A stretch of DNA of 64,000 nucleotides from Elizabethkingia miricola. GTDB taxonomy: Bacteria; Bacteroidota; Bacteroidia; Flavobacteriales; Weeksellaceae. Below, piece by piece: positions 48,359 to 56,485 of the stretch (the first letter of the stretch is position 1; each line of letters starts with the position of its first letter). The notes under the pieces were generated by a model. The model ran no database searches and was not told the origin of the DNA. It saw nothing but the letters and a program-made list of their open reading frames with translations. The DNA lies in the NCBI RefSeq assembly GCF_001675285.1, contig NZ_LSGQ01000004.1, positions 182,944 to 246,943 of the forward strand. The letters run 5' to 3'. Both the position numbers and the translations under genes were made by a program.

Positions 48359-49249
48359 ATGCTGCTAAAAAAGAAAATATCCATCTGGTATTTCATTAAT
48401 TTAATCAAATCCCAGTTATTACTGATCTCCATGTTTGCAATCGCTATTGGTATTTTAGATCAGCTGCCGGCCTTTCAGAAAATATCACTTCCCCTTGCTA
48501 TTCCGGCATTGGTAGGTACAGCTGTATCTCTCCTGCTGGCTTTCAGGATTTCACAGTCCTATGAAAGATGGTGGGAAGCCCGTATGATATGGGGAGCCAT
48601 TGTAAATGATTCCCGCACATTTATCCGTCAGATTACCCAGGCACTTCCTTTGGGAAGTGAAACTATTATTCAGGAATTTGCACAGCGTCAGATTATCTGG
48701 AACTATGCTCTTGGAGAATCCCTCAGAAAGCTCCCTTTCTCGGATCGTGTTCAGGATTATCTTATCGATCACAGAATAGAAGCGACTAATATTCCCAATG
48801 CTTTACTGGATGAACATTCTTTACAGCTAAAGAAATTGGCAGACAAAGGGCTGATCAGTGAGTTCAGACTCATACAGTTGAATGAAACATTAGCACGTTT
48901 ATGCGACAGCATGGGAAAATGTGAAAGAATCAAAAACACGGTATTTCCACGTTCTTACAGCATTTTGGTACATAGCCTTATCTATGTATTCGCTGCCATT
49001 TTGCCATTTGGATTCGACGATTCTCAGCTTTCTTTGTTAATCATAGAAATTGGAATCACCATCCTGATCCCTACCCTCTTTATTGCTATTGAAAAAACAG
49101 CTATTATCATGCAGGATCCGTTTGAGAATACGCCTGTAGATACACCGATGACTTCTCTGGCACAGACCATAGAAATCAACCTGAGAGAAATGATTGGAGA
49201 GCAAAATGTACCGCAGAAAAAGAGAAATCCTTTATACTACGAAATGTAA
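48359..49249 (+). CDS. Bestrophin-like (UPF0187) membrane channel
   Basis: A 296-aa inner-membrane protein. Two N-terminal helices (LLISMFAIAIGIL and ALVGTAVSLLLAFRI) lead into SQSYERWWEARMIWGAIVND, the hallmark of bacterial bestrophins. Two further helices lie near residues 200-245 (LVHSLIYVFAAILPFGF and LLIIEIGITILIPTLFI). Homologues form pentameric ion channels. It is 11 bp upstream of a CDF exporter gene, so it probably works in ion balance during metal export. Confidence 0.9.
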   Translation: MLLKKKISIWYFINLIKSQLLLISMFAIAIGILDQLPAFQKISLPLAIPALVGTAVSLLLAFRISQSYERWWEARMIWGAIVNDSRTFIRQITQALPLGSETIIQEFAQRQIIWNYALGESLRKLPFSDRVQDYLIDHRIEATNIPNALLDEHSLQLKKLADKGLISEFRLIQLNETLARLCDSMGKCERIKNTVFPRSYSILVHSLIYVFAAILPFGFDDSQLSLLIIEIGITILIPTLFIAIEKTAIIMQDPFENTPVDTPMTSLAQTIEINLREMIGEQNVPQKKRNPLYYEM

Positions 49250-49260
49250 TACCAAACACC

Positions 49261-50157
49261 ATGAGTGAAACGAATATACAAACAGCCTCAGCCTCCAGTA
49301 GGCACAAAAAAAACTTACTGATTGTACTTTCCTTCAGTGGTCTTTACCTTATCGCTGAAGTCATTGGTGGAATTATCACCAATAGTTTGGCCCTGTTAGC
49401 CGATGCAGCTCATATGCTTACCGATGTTGTAGGCCTCTTACTGGCTTATATTGCCATCCGGATTGGTGAACGAAAAGCGACATCTTCCAAAACTTTTGGC
49501 TATTACCGTACAGAGATATTAGCCGCAGTAATCAACGCTGTAGTCCTTTTAGGAATTTCCATTTATGTGCTTTACGAAGCTTATCAGCGCTTCCTGAACC
49601 CGCCGGAGGTACAGAGCAAAGCCATGCTTATCGTAGCCGGAATTGGCCTTTTAGTAAATATTGCCGGGATGATGATCCTTAGAAAAAGCTCTGGCGACAG
49701 TCTGAATATGAAAGGTGCCTACTTTGAAGTATTATCAGACATGCTGACCTCTGTCGGGGTAATGATTGCCGGTGTGGTTATGCTGACAACAGGTTGGTAC
49801 TATGCCGATCCGCTGATCTCTGCGGGTATTGGCCTACTAATCTTCCCGAGAACATGGCGACTTCTGATGGAAGCTATTCATATATTATTGGAAGGTACTC
49901 CTAAAGATGTAGACATTAATGAACTGCGCAGTACCATGGAAAAAGTTCCGGGTGTTAAAAGCCTGCACGATTTGCATGTATGGTCGCTAACTTCTGGTAT
50001 CAACGCTATGAGTGCCCATGTTGTCTCTGACCAAAGCATTCCGCATAATCAAATGCTTCGGATACTCACCGATCAGGCCACCAGCAATTTCAAAATTAGC
50101 CATACTACCTTCCAGATCGAAGATGAAGGCTATGTCGAAAGTGAAATGCACGATTAA
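49261..50157 (+). CDS. Cation diffusion facilitator (ZitB/CzcD-type) metal exporter
   Basis: A 298-aa proton/metal antiporter with six helices. The TM2 metal site is in LLADAAHMLTDVVG (HxxxD) and the TM5 site in YFEVLSDMLTSVG (D; the first ligand is replaced or shifted relative to HxxxD). The C-terminal cytoplasmic domain begins GTPKDVDINELRSTMEK and contains LHDLHVWSLTSG with its conserved His. There is no His-rich loop between TM4 and TM5, unlike some ZitB proteins. Zn, Cd or Co efflux is expected. It completes the metal-export region. Confidence 0.93.
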   Translation: MSETNIQTASASSRHKKNLLIVLSFSGLYLIAEVIGGIITNSLALLADAAHMLTDVVGLLLAYIAIRIGERKATSSKTFGYYRTEILAAVINAVVLLGISIYVLYEAYQRFLNPPEVQSKAMLIVAGIGLLVNIAGMMILRKSSGDSLNMKGAYFEVLSDMLTSVGVMIAGVVMLTTGWYYADPLISAGIGLLIFPRTWRLLMEAIHILLEGTPKDVDINELRSTMEKVPGVKSLHDLHVWSLTSGINAMSAHVVSDQSIPHNQMLRILTDQATSNFKISHTTFQIEDEGYVESEMHD

Positions 50158-50180
50158 AATCCAAAAATTCAGATATACAA

Positions 50181-50214
50181 AAAACCTTTCAGTACTCCTG
50201 AAAGGTTTTGTTTT
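50181..50214 (+). terminator. Terminator of the CDF gene
   Basis: 12-bp stem AAAACCTTTCAG / CTGAAAGGTTTT, 5-nt loop, then GTTTTT. Confidence 0.9.
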
Positions 50215-50223
50215 TATAATATA

Positions 50224-50418
50224 CTAGATTTGTAAATATGCGAATTTATGTAACCGTTGATTTACTTGTACAGTTTTACAATTATAATATGTCAATGAGT
50301 TAATTTGTGAATTCGTGTAATCGTTAATTCGTATATACAGTTTTACAGTTGCACAATTACACGGTTTTACAATTATAATATGTGAATGAGGTAATACAAT
50401 TAAACGGTTACACAGTTT
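50224..50418. repeat. Degenerate intergenic repeat, locus 1
   Basis: About 195 bp built from short variants of words such as GTTTTACAATTATAATATG (occurring twice), GTAATCGTTAATTCG and ACGGTTACACAG, on both strands. No gene. The same kind of sequence occurs at 57125, 62093, 63232 and 63894. It runs into a heptamer tandem repeat. Confidence 0.8.
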
Positions 50419-50495
50419 AACAACTAACAACTAACAACTAACAACTAACAACTAACAACTAACAACTAACAACTGACAACTGACAACCAGCAACC
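50419..50495. repeat. Heptamer tandem repeat AACAACT
   Basis: Eight perfect AACAACT units followed by GACAACT, GACAACC and AGCAACC variants (11 units, 77 bp), ending 4 bp before the stop codon of the YcxB-like gene. The variant units reappear at the ends of the other degenerate repeat loci. Confidence 0.9.
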
Positions 50496-50499
50496 AATC

Positions 50500-51045
50500 C
50501 TATCTCCACTTCCAGTTGAGTTCCTGTTGTAACTGAATATTATAATCTTTAGACAATCTGCTGATTACCTGATTAAATTCCTGAAAGTTCTGAATAGCAC
50601 TTTTAGGCACAATGAATCTTTCACCGGTTTTCATTTTAAAGAAATAATAGGTATTAATTTCCTCTACAAGTTCTATATTGGGATATTTAAACTTTGCTTC
50701 AGCATTAGGCTCTGTCAGAATAACATCGTGAGAGCCAAATACAGTCTTATAGTTAACCCCTATCCTGTTTTTAAGATTAGTTCTTATATTCTTTAAGTAA
50801 AATTTTTCATAACGCTTACGTTCATAGTAATATATATAAATAAGTGTAACAGTAATAGCTGCTGCTATAAAAACAAACAAAGAAATGATGCTCATACTAA
50901 ACATAAGCAACGAACAAATTATGTAGATTATAATCAGAAGCCATAATACCCTTTGTCGCTGCTGCTTTATAACCTGATTTTTAGATGCAGCATACATATA
51001 CAATTGTAAATAATCCTGTTCCTCTAGCTTATAATTTAATTCCAT
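50500..51045 (-). CDS. YcxB-like membrane protein
   Basis: A 181-aa protein starting at ATG 51045 (a TTG at 51075 would add an unconvincing 10 residues). Two adjacent membrane helices (about residues 32-75, LLIIIYIICSLLMF and ISLFVFIAAAITVTLIYIYY) are followed by a cytoplasmic strand-rich domain with NTYYFFKMKTGERFIVPKSA, the typical YcxB C-terminal motif. Function unknown in the family. It converges with the metal exporter gene across the repeat region. Confidence 0.8.
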   Translation of the reverse strand: MELNYKLEEQDYLQLYMYAASKNQVIKQQRQRVLWLLIIIYIICSLLMFSMSIISLFVFIAAAITVTLIYIYYYERKRYEKFYLKNIRTNLKNRIGVNYKTVFGSHDVILTEPNAEAKFKYPNIELVEEINTYYFFKMKTGERFIVPKSAIQNFQEFNQVISRLSKDYNIQLQQELNWKWR

Positions 51046-51308
51046 GAATCCTCGTATTAGTGAATATTCGGGCAAAAATAAGATAAAATTATTTCAAATT
51101 GAAGAAGCAGCCATTTGAAAATTTACAAATATGAAGATTAGAAATAAAAATCACATTCATAAAGCATTATCATCAAAATAAAAAAAATACAATTAACTAT
51201 AAATCAGCATATTGCAAATGTTAAACTATGTTAATGTTTTTTTTGTACAAATAAATATCATCAAATTTAAAATGTCAATAATGACACATAATTTTAAATA
51301 TTTTATTT

Positions 51309-51545
51309 ATGAAAAAAGACAAATCAATTGAAAACCTTCGGGAAAAATTACAACTGGGAGGATTCACCAAAACATTTGGTTCTAAAATCGTTGGTGGAAA
51401 CAGGTCCTTAACGATTAAAGAGGTTGTAATCACAGTTCCAAGACCTGCTGCATTAGAAAGTGAATATGACGACGATGGTAGTGAAGATGGAGATAGACCT
51501 ACAGATCCATCAGGTCCAGGAAAGAACACTGGCCCATGGTATTAG
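51309..51545 (+). CDS. Putative RiPP precursor peptide of the grasp-with-spasm system
   Basis: A 78-aa peptide with no signal. The N-terminal leader is basic and helical (MKKDKSIENLREKLQLGGF), with GG pairs at residues 17-18 and 29-30 as candidate cleavage sites. The C-terminal ~30 residues are acidic, rich in D/E, S/T, G and P (EYDDDGSEDGD, then RPTDPSGPGKNTGPWY). Such a core suits ATP-grasp chemistry that joins Asp/Glu side chains to Ser/Thr/Lys. It is the first gene of the operon that encodes the ATP-grasp and SPASM proteins, and overlaps or abuts the next gene. The precursor role is inferred from position and composition. Confidence 0.68.
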   Translation: MKKDKSIENLREKLQLGGFTKTFGSKIVGGNRSLTIKEVVITVPRPAALESEYDDDGSEDGDRPTDPSGPGKNTGPWY

Positions 51546-51553
51546 GTTTTCTT

Positions 51554-52048
51554 ATGACAAAAGGGATGTTAAGGATATACACATATATGTCCTTAACATT
51601 CTTCTTACTATTTGCTGTTAGCTGTACTTCATATAGTAAATATGCTTCCTACAACTCGATCCCGGAAAAATCTGAATTTTATTCAAATGGTAATTACTAT
51701 CGGTATACCAATGAATATTATAAAATTACGATGCTTATGTTTGGAGATTTTGTTTATGCACAAAATATGCAGCAATACAAGAAGATGATGGCTGATAAAT
51801 CGATAACCAATAAAATACCTTTTAAAAGCCGGAACAAATTATTATATGCCTTTACAACTTATCATAATAACGCTACTGTATTCGAACACTTCTTTGATAT
51901 TTCCGCAGGCCAAAAAAAATACCCTGACAGTGATTTTATAAAAACCATAAAATGCAATAATAAGAACAAGATAACACTTGTTATTTCTGAAAATGCTTCA
52001 AGAAGCGATGCTAAATTTTTAATGGATAATTTTAAATGCATTGAATGA
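51554..52048 (+). CDS. Lipoprotein A of the RiPP operon
   Basis: A 164-aa SPII lipoprotein (FFLLFAVSC, then TSYSKYASYNSIP). ATG 51554 is chosen by alignment with its paralogue; ATG 51536, inside the precursor gene, and ATG 51566 are alternatives. It is clearly paralogous to the next protein: shared CTSYSKYAxYNSIP, YYxYTNE, LLYAFTTYHxN and the identical end FLMDNFKCIE. Two cysteines near the C-terminus (TIKCNN and FKCIE) may pair. I do not recognise a family. The position suggests a role in export, immunity or display of the peptide. Confidence 0.75.
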   Translation: MTKGMLRIYTYMSLTFFLLFAVSCTSYSKYASYNSIPEKSEFYSNGNYYRYTNEYYKITMLMFGDFVYAQNMQQYKKMMADKSITNKIPFKSRNKLLYAFTTYHNNATVFEHFFDISAGQKKYPDSDFIKTIKCNNKNKITLVISENASRSDAKFLMDNFKCIE

Positions 52049-52067
52049 TTTTTAAAAATGTCAACGT

Positions 52068-52613
52068 ATGAAGAAAAATATTATAAGAAATATGTTAAAG
52101 ACGTATAAACAAATGTCCTTAGTATTCTTTTTACTATTTGTATATAGCTGTACCTCATACAGCAAATATGCATTATACAATTCTATTCCAAAAGAAACAG
52201 TCCTGTATCAGGGTGATCAGTATTTTAAATATGAAGGAAGTAATTTTAACGGCAATTATTATAAATACACCAATGAATCCCTTCGTATGACAATGCTAAT
52301 TTTTGGAGCTTATGTACATGCACACGACAAGAAGAAATACAACAAAATACTGCAAAGTAAAGAAGTAACAGGTGTGGTGAGTTTCCATACATCTAAAAAA
52401 TTATTATACGCTTTTACAACTTATCATGATAATCCAATGCAATTCATGGCATTCATAGATCTTTCAGTAGGCAGAAAAAAAACGTACCCAAAAGGATATT
52501 ATACAAAAACATTGCAGTGTGATAGAAAAAACGATGTTACATTAACAATTTCAGATAAAATGAATAAAAATGGAGCTCAGTTTTTAATGGATAATTTCAA
52601 ATGCATTGAATGA
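52068..52613 (+). CDS. Lipoprotein B of the RiPP operon
   Basis: A 181-aa SPII lipoprotein (FFLLFVYSC) paralogous to lipoprotein A across its whole length, with a ~12-residue insertion after the first motif (YQGDQYFKYEGSNF). The closing FLMDNFKCIE is identical in the two. Its stop overlaps the ATG of the ATP-grasp gene (ATGA), so the two are translationally coupled. A recent tandem duplication within the operon is evident. Function unknown. Confidence 0.77.
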   Translation: MKKNIIRNMLKTYKQMSLVFFLLFVYSCTSYSKYALYNSIPKETVLYQGDQYFKYEGSNFNGNYYKYTNESLRMTMLIFGAYVHAHDKKKYNKILQSKEVTGVVSFHTSKKLLYAFTTYHDNPMQFMAFIDLSVGRKKTYPKGYYTKTLQCDRKNDVTLTISDKMNKNGAQFLMDNFKCIE

Positions 52614-53587
52614 TTTTAATTATCTCAAGAGATTCTGAGCCAACTACAGACCTTGTTATCGACTGGCTAATAAAATGGAATACTCCTTTTATTCGTATTA
52701 ATGATGAGCAATATAATGATATAAAAATAGATTTTCAAACTAATCTATTCAAAATAAAAGGAATTGATATTAATGAAATTAAAGTTGTATGGTTTAGAAA
52801 ATACTCGCCCAACATAGATGAGATTACAAGAAATTATTTGACAAAGCAAATCTCAAAGTCTTTTAATCAGTTTTACAGTTATGAAGCATCAGCTTTTTGT
52901 CAATTCTTTTTTAACGAATTACGAAAGATAAAAAAAATCAACTGGCTGACAAGTCCTTTCTTTTCGACAGAAAACAAGTTACTACAGATGAAAATAGCCA
53001 AAGAATTCGGACTACTCATACCCGATTCTTATGTCATTACTTCAAAGTCCGATCTTATTGAAATAATAAAACTTCATAATGGAAAAGATTTAATAACAAA
53101 ACCTTTTGAAAATTGTAGGCATTTAAAGGTAAATGGAGAATCTATACAAATGAGGACTAAGGTAATAAATGAGCATATAGATAATATCCCTGATTTTTTT
53201 CCGCCAGCACTAATACAGAAAAGAGTTGAGAAAAAATTTGAGCTTAGAATCTTTTATTTGACAGGCAGATTTTTTACCACTAGAATTATAGACGAAAATA
53301 AAAATGAAGTTGATCACAGAGTAAATGCCCTCCATTTTGATTGTAGATATGAAGTGTATTCTCTGCCAACATCGGTAGAAATTAAGTTGCAAAAAATGTT
53401 ACAGCATCTGGATCTAAACTGCGCCTCGATTGATATGATTATAGATACTAATGACAATTATGTTTTCCTTGAAATTAATGCTACAGGGCAGTTCACATAC
53501 CACTCCGTTTTTAACAATACTTATTTGGATAAAGAAATCGCTTTATCACTTAAAACACTTTATGAAACTTATGAAAAACAGAATTAA
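52610..53587 (+). CDS. gwsG: Grasp-with-spasm system ATP-grasp peptide maturase
   Basis: A 325-aa ATP-grasp ligase of the microviridin-maturase (MvdC/MvdD) type. N-terminal MILIISRDSEPTTDLVIDWL and VVWFRKYSP match that group. The ATP-grasp core has DLITKPFENCR, the peptide/ATP strand ALIQKRVEKKFELRIFYL and the Mg-binding end SIDMIIDTNDNYVFLEINAT followed by GQF. It should activate Asp/Glu side chains of the precursor as acyl-phosphates and form omega-ester or amide links. It overlaps the lipoprotein gene before it and a small gene after it. Confidence 0.9.
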   Translation: MILIISRDSEPTTDLVIDWLIKWNTPFIRINDEQYNDIKIDFQTNLFKIKGIDINEIKVVWFRKYSPNIDEITRNYLTKQISKSFNQFYSYEASAFCQFFFNELRKIKKINWLTSPFFSTENKLLQMKIAKEFGLLIPDSYVITSKSDLIEIIKLHNGKDLITKPFENCRHLKVNGESIQMRTKVINEHIDNIPDFFPPALIQKRVEKKFELRIFYLTGRFFTTRIIDENKNEVDHRVNALHFDCRYEVYSLPTSVEIKLQKMLQHLDLNCASIDMIIDTNDNYVFLEINATGQFTYHSVFNNTYLDKEIALSLKTLYETYEKQN

Positions 53588-53771
53588 CTTAATATATTTT
53601 ACTTTAACTCCTAAGCTCACAGAACATTTAAAAAAGATATCGTTAAATGTACCTAACAGCAAGAAGCATCACATCTTTTCAAAAAGGTACAATACAAATA
53701 GTCTGAAAGTGAAGCTTTATGATAAGGTAAGCACTCCGTTTATAGACACAAAATTATTTGATGATGAATAA
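53571..53771 (+). CDS. Small overlapping gene between ATP-grasp and SPASM genes
   Basis: A 66-aa basic protein (MKNRINLIYFTLTPKLTEHL at the start, FIDTKLFDDE at the end) overlapping the ATP-grasp gene by 17 bp and the SPASM gene by about 11 bp. Nested overlaps at both ends and the lack of any gap otherwise argue that it is translated. Without it a 170-bp hole would sit in a tightly packed operon. No signal peptide, no cysteines. I do not recognise it. It could be a second substrate, a leader-recognition protein or a chaperone. Confidence 0.55.
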   Translation: MKNRINLIYFTLTPKLTEHLKKISLNVPNSKKHHIFSKRYNTNSLKVKLYDKVSTPFIDTKLFDDE

Positions 53772-54786
53772 ATTCTTTATTTTATATCAGGATTGCCAGA
53801 TTGTAAAAGGAGCAAAGAATATATTACTCTGTGATTTGTATACTAAGAACTCAATAAATATAAATGAAGTATATTCTTATTTTGAAGATGATCTTTCTAT
53901 TTTATATGAAGATAAGATTAAAGTAATTATTGACTTCCTTATAGAGGAAAAATTTGGATATATATCTGTTGAAAAAAATAGACACCATAAAAGTCTTCAG
54001 TGGGAATCTTCTAAACTGATCAATGAGGTTATTATTGAACACTCAAGAAATGAAGGATTCTCTATAGAAAATGTATATAAGAAACTAGAATCCATTGGTG
54101 CTGAATTTATACAAATCCGTTTTATAGATTATAGCTTCAGAAAATTGAAAAAAGTACTTTCATTATTATCATCATCAAATATCAGAACAATTGAAATTCT
54201 GGTACCCTATATGGATGAAGATAAAAATTCTGCGCTAATCAGTTATATTGAGAAAAATCCCAGAGTTCAGATATTATACTTTTATAATTCACCATTTAAT
54301 AAAAGCCTTAACAAGCCTTTTTATTTTAATGTTATTTATTATGAGAGGAATCTGACTGACGAAAAACTATGTGGCATTATTAATACCGATTACTTTTTAA
54401 TCGATATAAAAAACTTCTCGAAATCAAAAAATGTAAATAATTGTTTAAAGGACAAATTGTTTATTTCCAGAAACGGAACAATAAAAAACTGCCCTTCGCT
54501 TAATCTTGAAATTGGCCATATAAATGATATTTTAATTGAAGATCTTTATACAGTAATAGAAGCAGACCCTGTTAGAAATATTACAAAGGATAGTATTGAA
54601 ATCTGTAAAGATTGTGAATACCGATATATATGCACAGATTGTCGAGCTTATCTAGAAACACCTTCAAATCCCTTATCAAAACCTTTAAAATGTGGATATA
54701 ACCCATATAAAGGTATTTGGAATGATTGGACGAAAAATCCATTAAAACAAACCACAATAAAATATTATGAAATTGAAATTAATTAA
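53761..54786 (+). CDS. gwsS: Grasp-with-spasm system SPASM-domain protein
   Basis: A 341-aa protein from ATG 53761 (ATG 53764 also possible). The C-terminal part is a SPASM iron-sulfur domain: C228-x15-C244, then CKDC-x5-C-x2-C (C282, C285, C291, C294) and C311 in KCGYNP. The N-terminal ~200 residues have the alternating strand/helix spacing of a TIM-type barrel but contain no CxxxCxxC radical SAM motif; the only early cysteines are isolated. It is thus a SPASM protein without the radical SAM cluster, as expected for the grasp-with-spasm partner. Its last 20 bp overlap the next gene. Confidence 0.87.
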   Translation: MMNKFFILYQDCQIVKGAKNILLCDLYTKNSININEVYSYFEDDLSILYEDKIKVIIDFLIEEKFGYISVEKNRHHKSLQWESSKLINEVIIEHSRNEGFSIENVYKKLESIGAEFIQIRFIDYSFRKLKKVLSLLSSSNIRTIEILVPYMDEDKNSALISYIEKNPRVQILYFYNSPFNKSLNKPFYFNVIYYERNLTDEKLCGIINTDYFLIDIKNFSKSKNVNNCLKDKLFISRNGTIKNCPSLNLEIGHINDILIEDLYTVIEADPVRNITKDSIEICKDCEYRYICTDCRAYLETPSNPLSKPLKCGYNPYKGIWNDWTKNPLKQTTIKYYEIEIN

Positions 54787-55600
54787 AACTTGTCTGACTT
54801 TTATTACAATTGGTTTTTTACCTGCCCAAAGTTTCCGGGCTTTTTATGATACGAAATATAAAACAGATTCTACTAGTGCTGAATTTGTAACTAAGAATAT
54901 GATATTGGATTACAATATTGATAACTCTGTATTTTATTCATACAAATTATATAAAAGTGATTCTACAATTGTTTCAAACGAAGCTCTGAATAAGATAACA
55001 AAGACTGTATCGAGAGATTATGTTTTCTTTGTTAAAAAAGATTTAAAGAATGGAAGTGTAAAAAAATATTACAATATTTTATTAGATCTTTTTGAGATTT
55101 CTGAAAAGCTTCCGAAATTTAATTGGAAGCTATCCAAGGATTCAAAAGTTATCGGACAAATGAAATGTCAAAAAGCAACAACATCATACAAAGGCAGAGA
55201 CTGGATTGCCTGGTTTACAACTGACATCCCTGTACATGAAGGTCCTTATATTTTCAATGGACTTCCCGGACTTATTGTTGCTCTGAATGACACTAAAAAT
55301 AATTACGAATTCAGTTTAGTAAAAATACTAAAAGGATCTGAAGACTTATATGTAAAAAATCCAAAACTAATTAAGAGTATTCCTGTAACAATTCATCAGC
55401 TAAATAAAGTATATACGGACTATTATAATGACCCTTATAAAGAAGCCAAAACCGGTAAAGTAAAAATGAAATTTGTTGATGAATCAGGTAAGCCTGTTAC
55501 ACCAAATTTTAATGAACTAACTAAACAAAAACAGTTTACAATAAGAAAAAATAACAATCCTATAGAACTTTTGGAAGCAATAAAATATCCGGGTGATTAA
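54767..55600 (+). CDS. GLPGLI family protein
   Basis: A 277-aa exported protein with a signal peptide (MKLKLIKTCLTFITIGFLPAQ). It carries the exact family signature FNGLPGLI (GLPGLI at 165-170), preceded by AWFTTDIPVHEGPY, and is otherwise strand-rich. Family members are common in flavobacteria, often in RiPP-like clusters, and have no known activity. It overlaps the SPASM gene by 20 bp and is the last gene of the operon. A terminator follows at once. Confidence 0.93.
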   Translation: MKLKLIKTCLTFITIGFLPAQSFRAFYDTKYKTDSTSAEFVTKNMILDYNIDNSVFYSYKLYKSDSTIVSNEALNKITKTVSRDYVFFVKKDLKNGSVKKYYNILLDLFEISEKLPKFNWKLSKDSKVIGQMKCQKATTSYKGRDWIAWFTTDIPVHEGPYIFNGLPGLIVALNDTKNNYEFSLVKILKGSEDLYVKNPKLIKSIPVTIHQLNKVYTDYYNDPYKEAKTGKVKMKFVDESGKPVTPNFNELTKQKQFTIRKNNNPIELLEAIKYPGD

Positions 55601-55604
55601 TTAC

Positions 55605-55633
55605 AAAAACTCCCGATATAGTCGGGAGTTTTT
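55605..55633 (+). terminator. Terminator of the RiPP operon
   Basis: 12-bp stem AAAAACTCCCGA / TCGGGAGTTTTT with a 5-nt loop. Confidence 0.92.
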
Positions 55634-55713
55634 GACTGATCATATGAAATCACTTAGTGCATGTAGCCAATTTCCTTTTTTCCAATTTCTAACTTCTAAA
55701 TTCGTACTTACTT

Positions 55714-56415
55714 TCACCATGGCAGCGGAGCCTTATCACCATCCTGATTTTCGGCATAATAAACAGAAGCCAGAAAACGGGACAGGTAAGTAAATTCTGA
55801 ATAGCAATGCTGCATAAGTCCCAATCCAATTTCCTCAGGTAAAGGATTGGGTGTATCGGCTACCGTAGCACCCAAATAAAACTGACTTCTGAGCACACAG
55901 CCAAATGGAGTATCGCGGGCTACATGAAACATATAACCATCTGCTGGATCACCATTATGGTCTACAGGTGCATTCGTTCCAAAGCCAATTCGGGCATATA
56001 CTACAGCGCCTACATCTTCGTTATCATAGGCCTGGTCTAATAATACCGGATTAAATACTTCTGCAGGATCGTGAAATTTGATAACCGCCGGTAATGGCGG
56101 AATATCACCCAAAGACTCTGTAGCCCGTATTGTAGCTCCGATATAATTTTTATTCTTTATCCAAAAGCTGTCCCAGCCGCCATGCGAAACATGATCATGC
56201 GGATGCCACCATTTCAGATGCACCGTTGTTTCAAAATATTTGAACCACCAGTCCAGCATACGACTTTTGCAGCCATGCAAATCTGTACGTACTGAGACCT
56301 GAAGCATCCCGTTATCCAGTCTTTTCACTCCGGTTTCCAACATCATGGGCTTTGGTGAAAGCAATTGATCAATCGTTGAAAACAAGGTTTCAGTTTCTTT
56401 TTCTTCCGCTATCAT
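55714..56415 (-). CDS. DAPG hydrolase (PhlG) family protein
   Basis: A 233-aa protein. KWWHPHDHVSHG, HCYSEFTYLSRFL and the DTPFGCVLRSQFYLG segment match the 2,4-diacetylphloroglucinol hydrolase family, zinc enzymes that cleave a C-C bond in acylated phloroglucinols. The two His pairs (HPHDH) and the late HCYSE are the likely zinc ligands. No signal peptide. It is probably cytoplasmic and may act on a related acyl-phenol. Close upstream (70 bp) is a Crp/Fnr regulator on the same strand, perhaps its controller. Confidence 0.82.
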   Translation of the reverse strand: MIAEEKETETLFSTIDQLLSPKPMMLETGVKRLDNGMLQVSVRTDLHGCKSRMLDWWFKYFETTVHLKWWHPHDHVSHGGWDSFWIKNKNYIGATIRATESLGDIPPLPAVIKFHDPAEVFNPVLLDQAYDNEDVGAVVYARIGFGTNAPVDHNGDPADGYMFHVARDTPFGCVLRSQFYLGATVADTPNPLPEEIGLGLMQHCYSEFTYLSRFLASVYYAENQDGDKAPLPW

Positions 56416-56485
56416 AATTTTATTTTTTGGGGTTATCTATACCTCAAATGTAGTAGCGAAAGCAAATAGAAAAACTTAACCATGG

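Noticed and set aside
50419..50495. CRISPR-like array
   Set aside because: Seven-base tandem units without spacers; a simple repeat.
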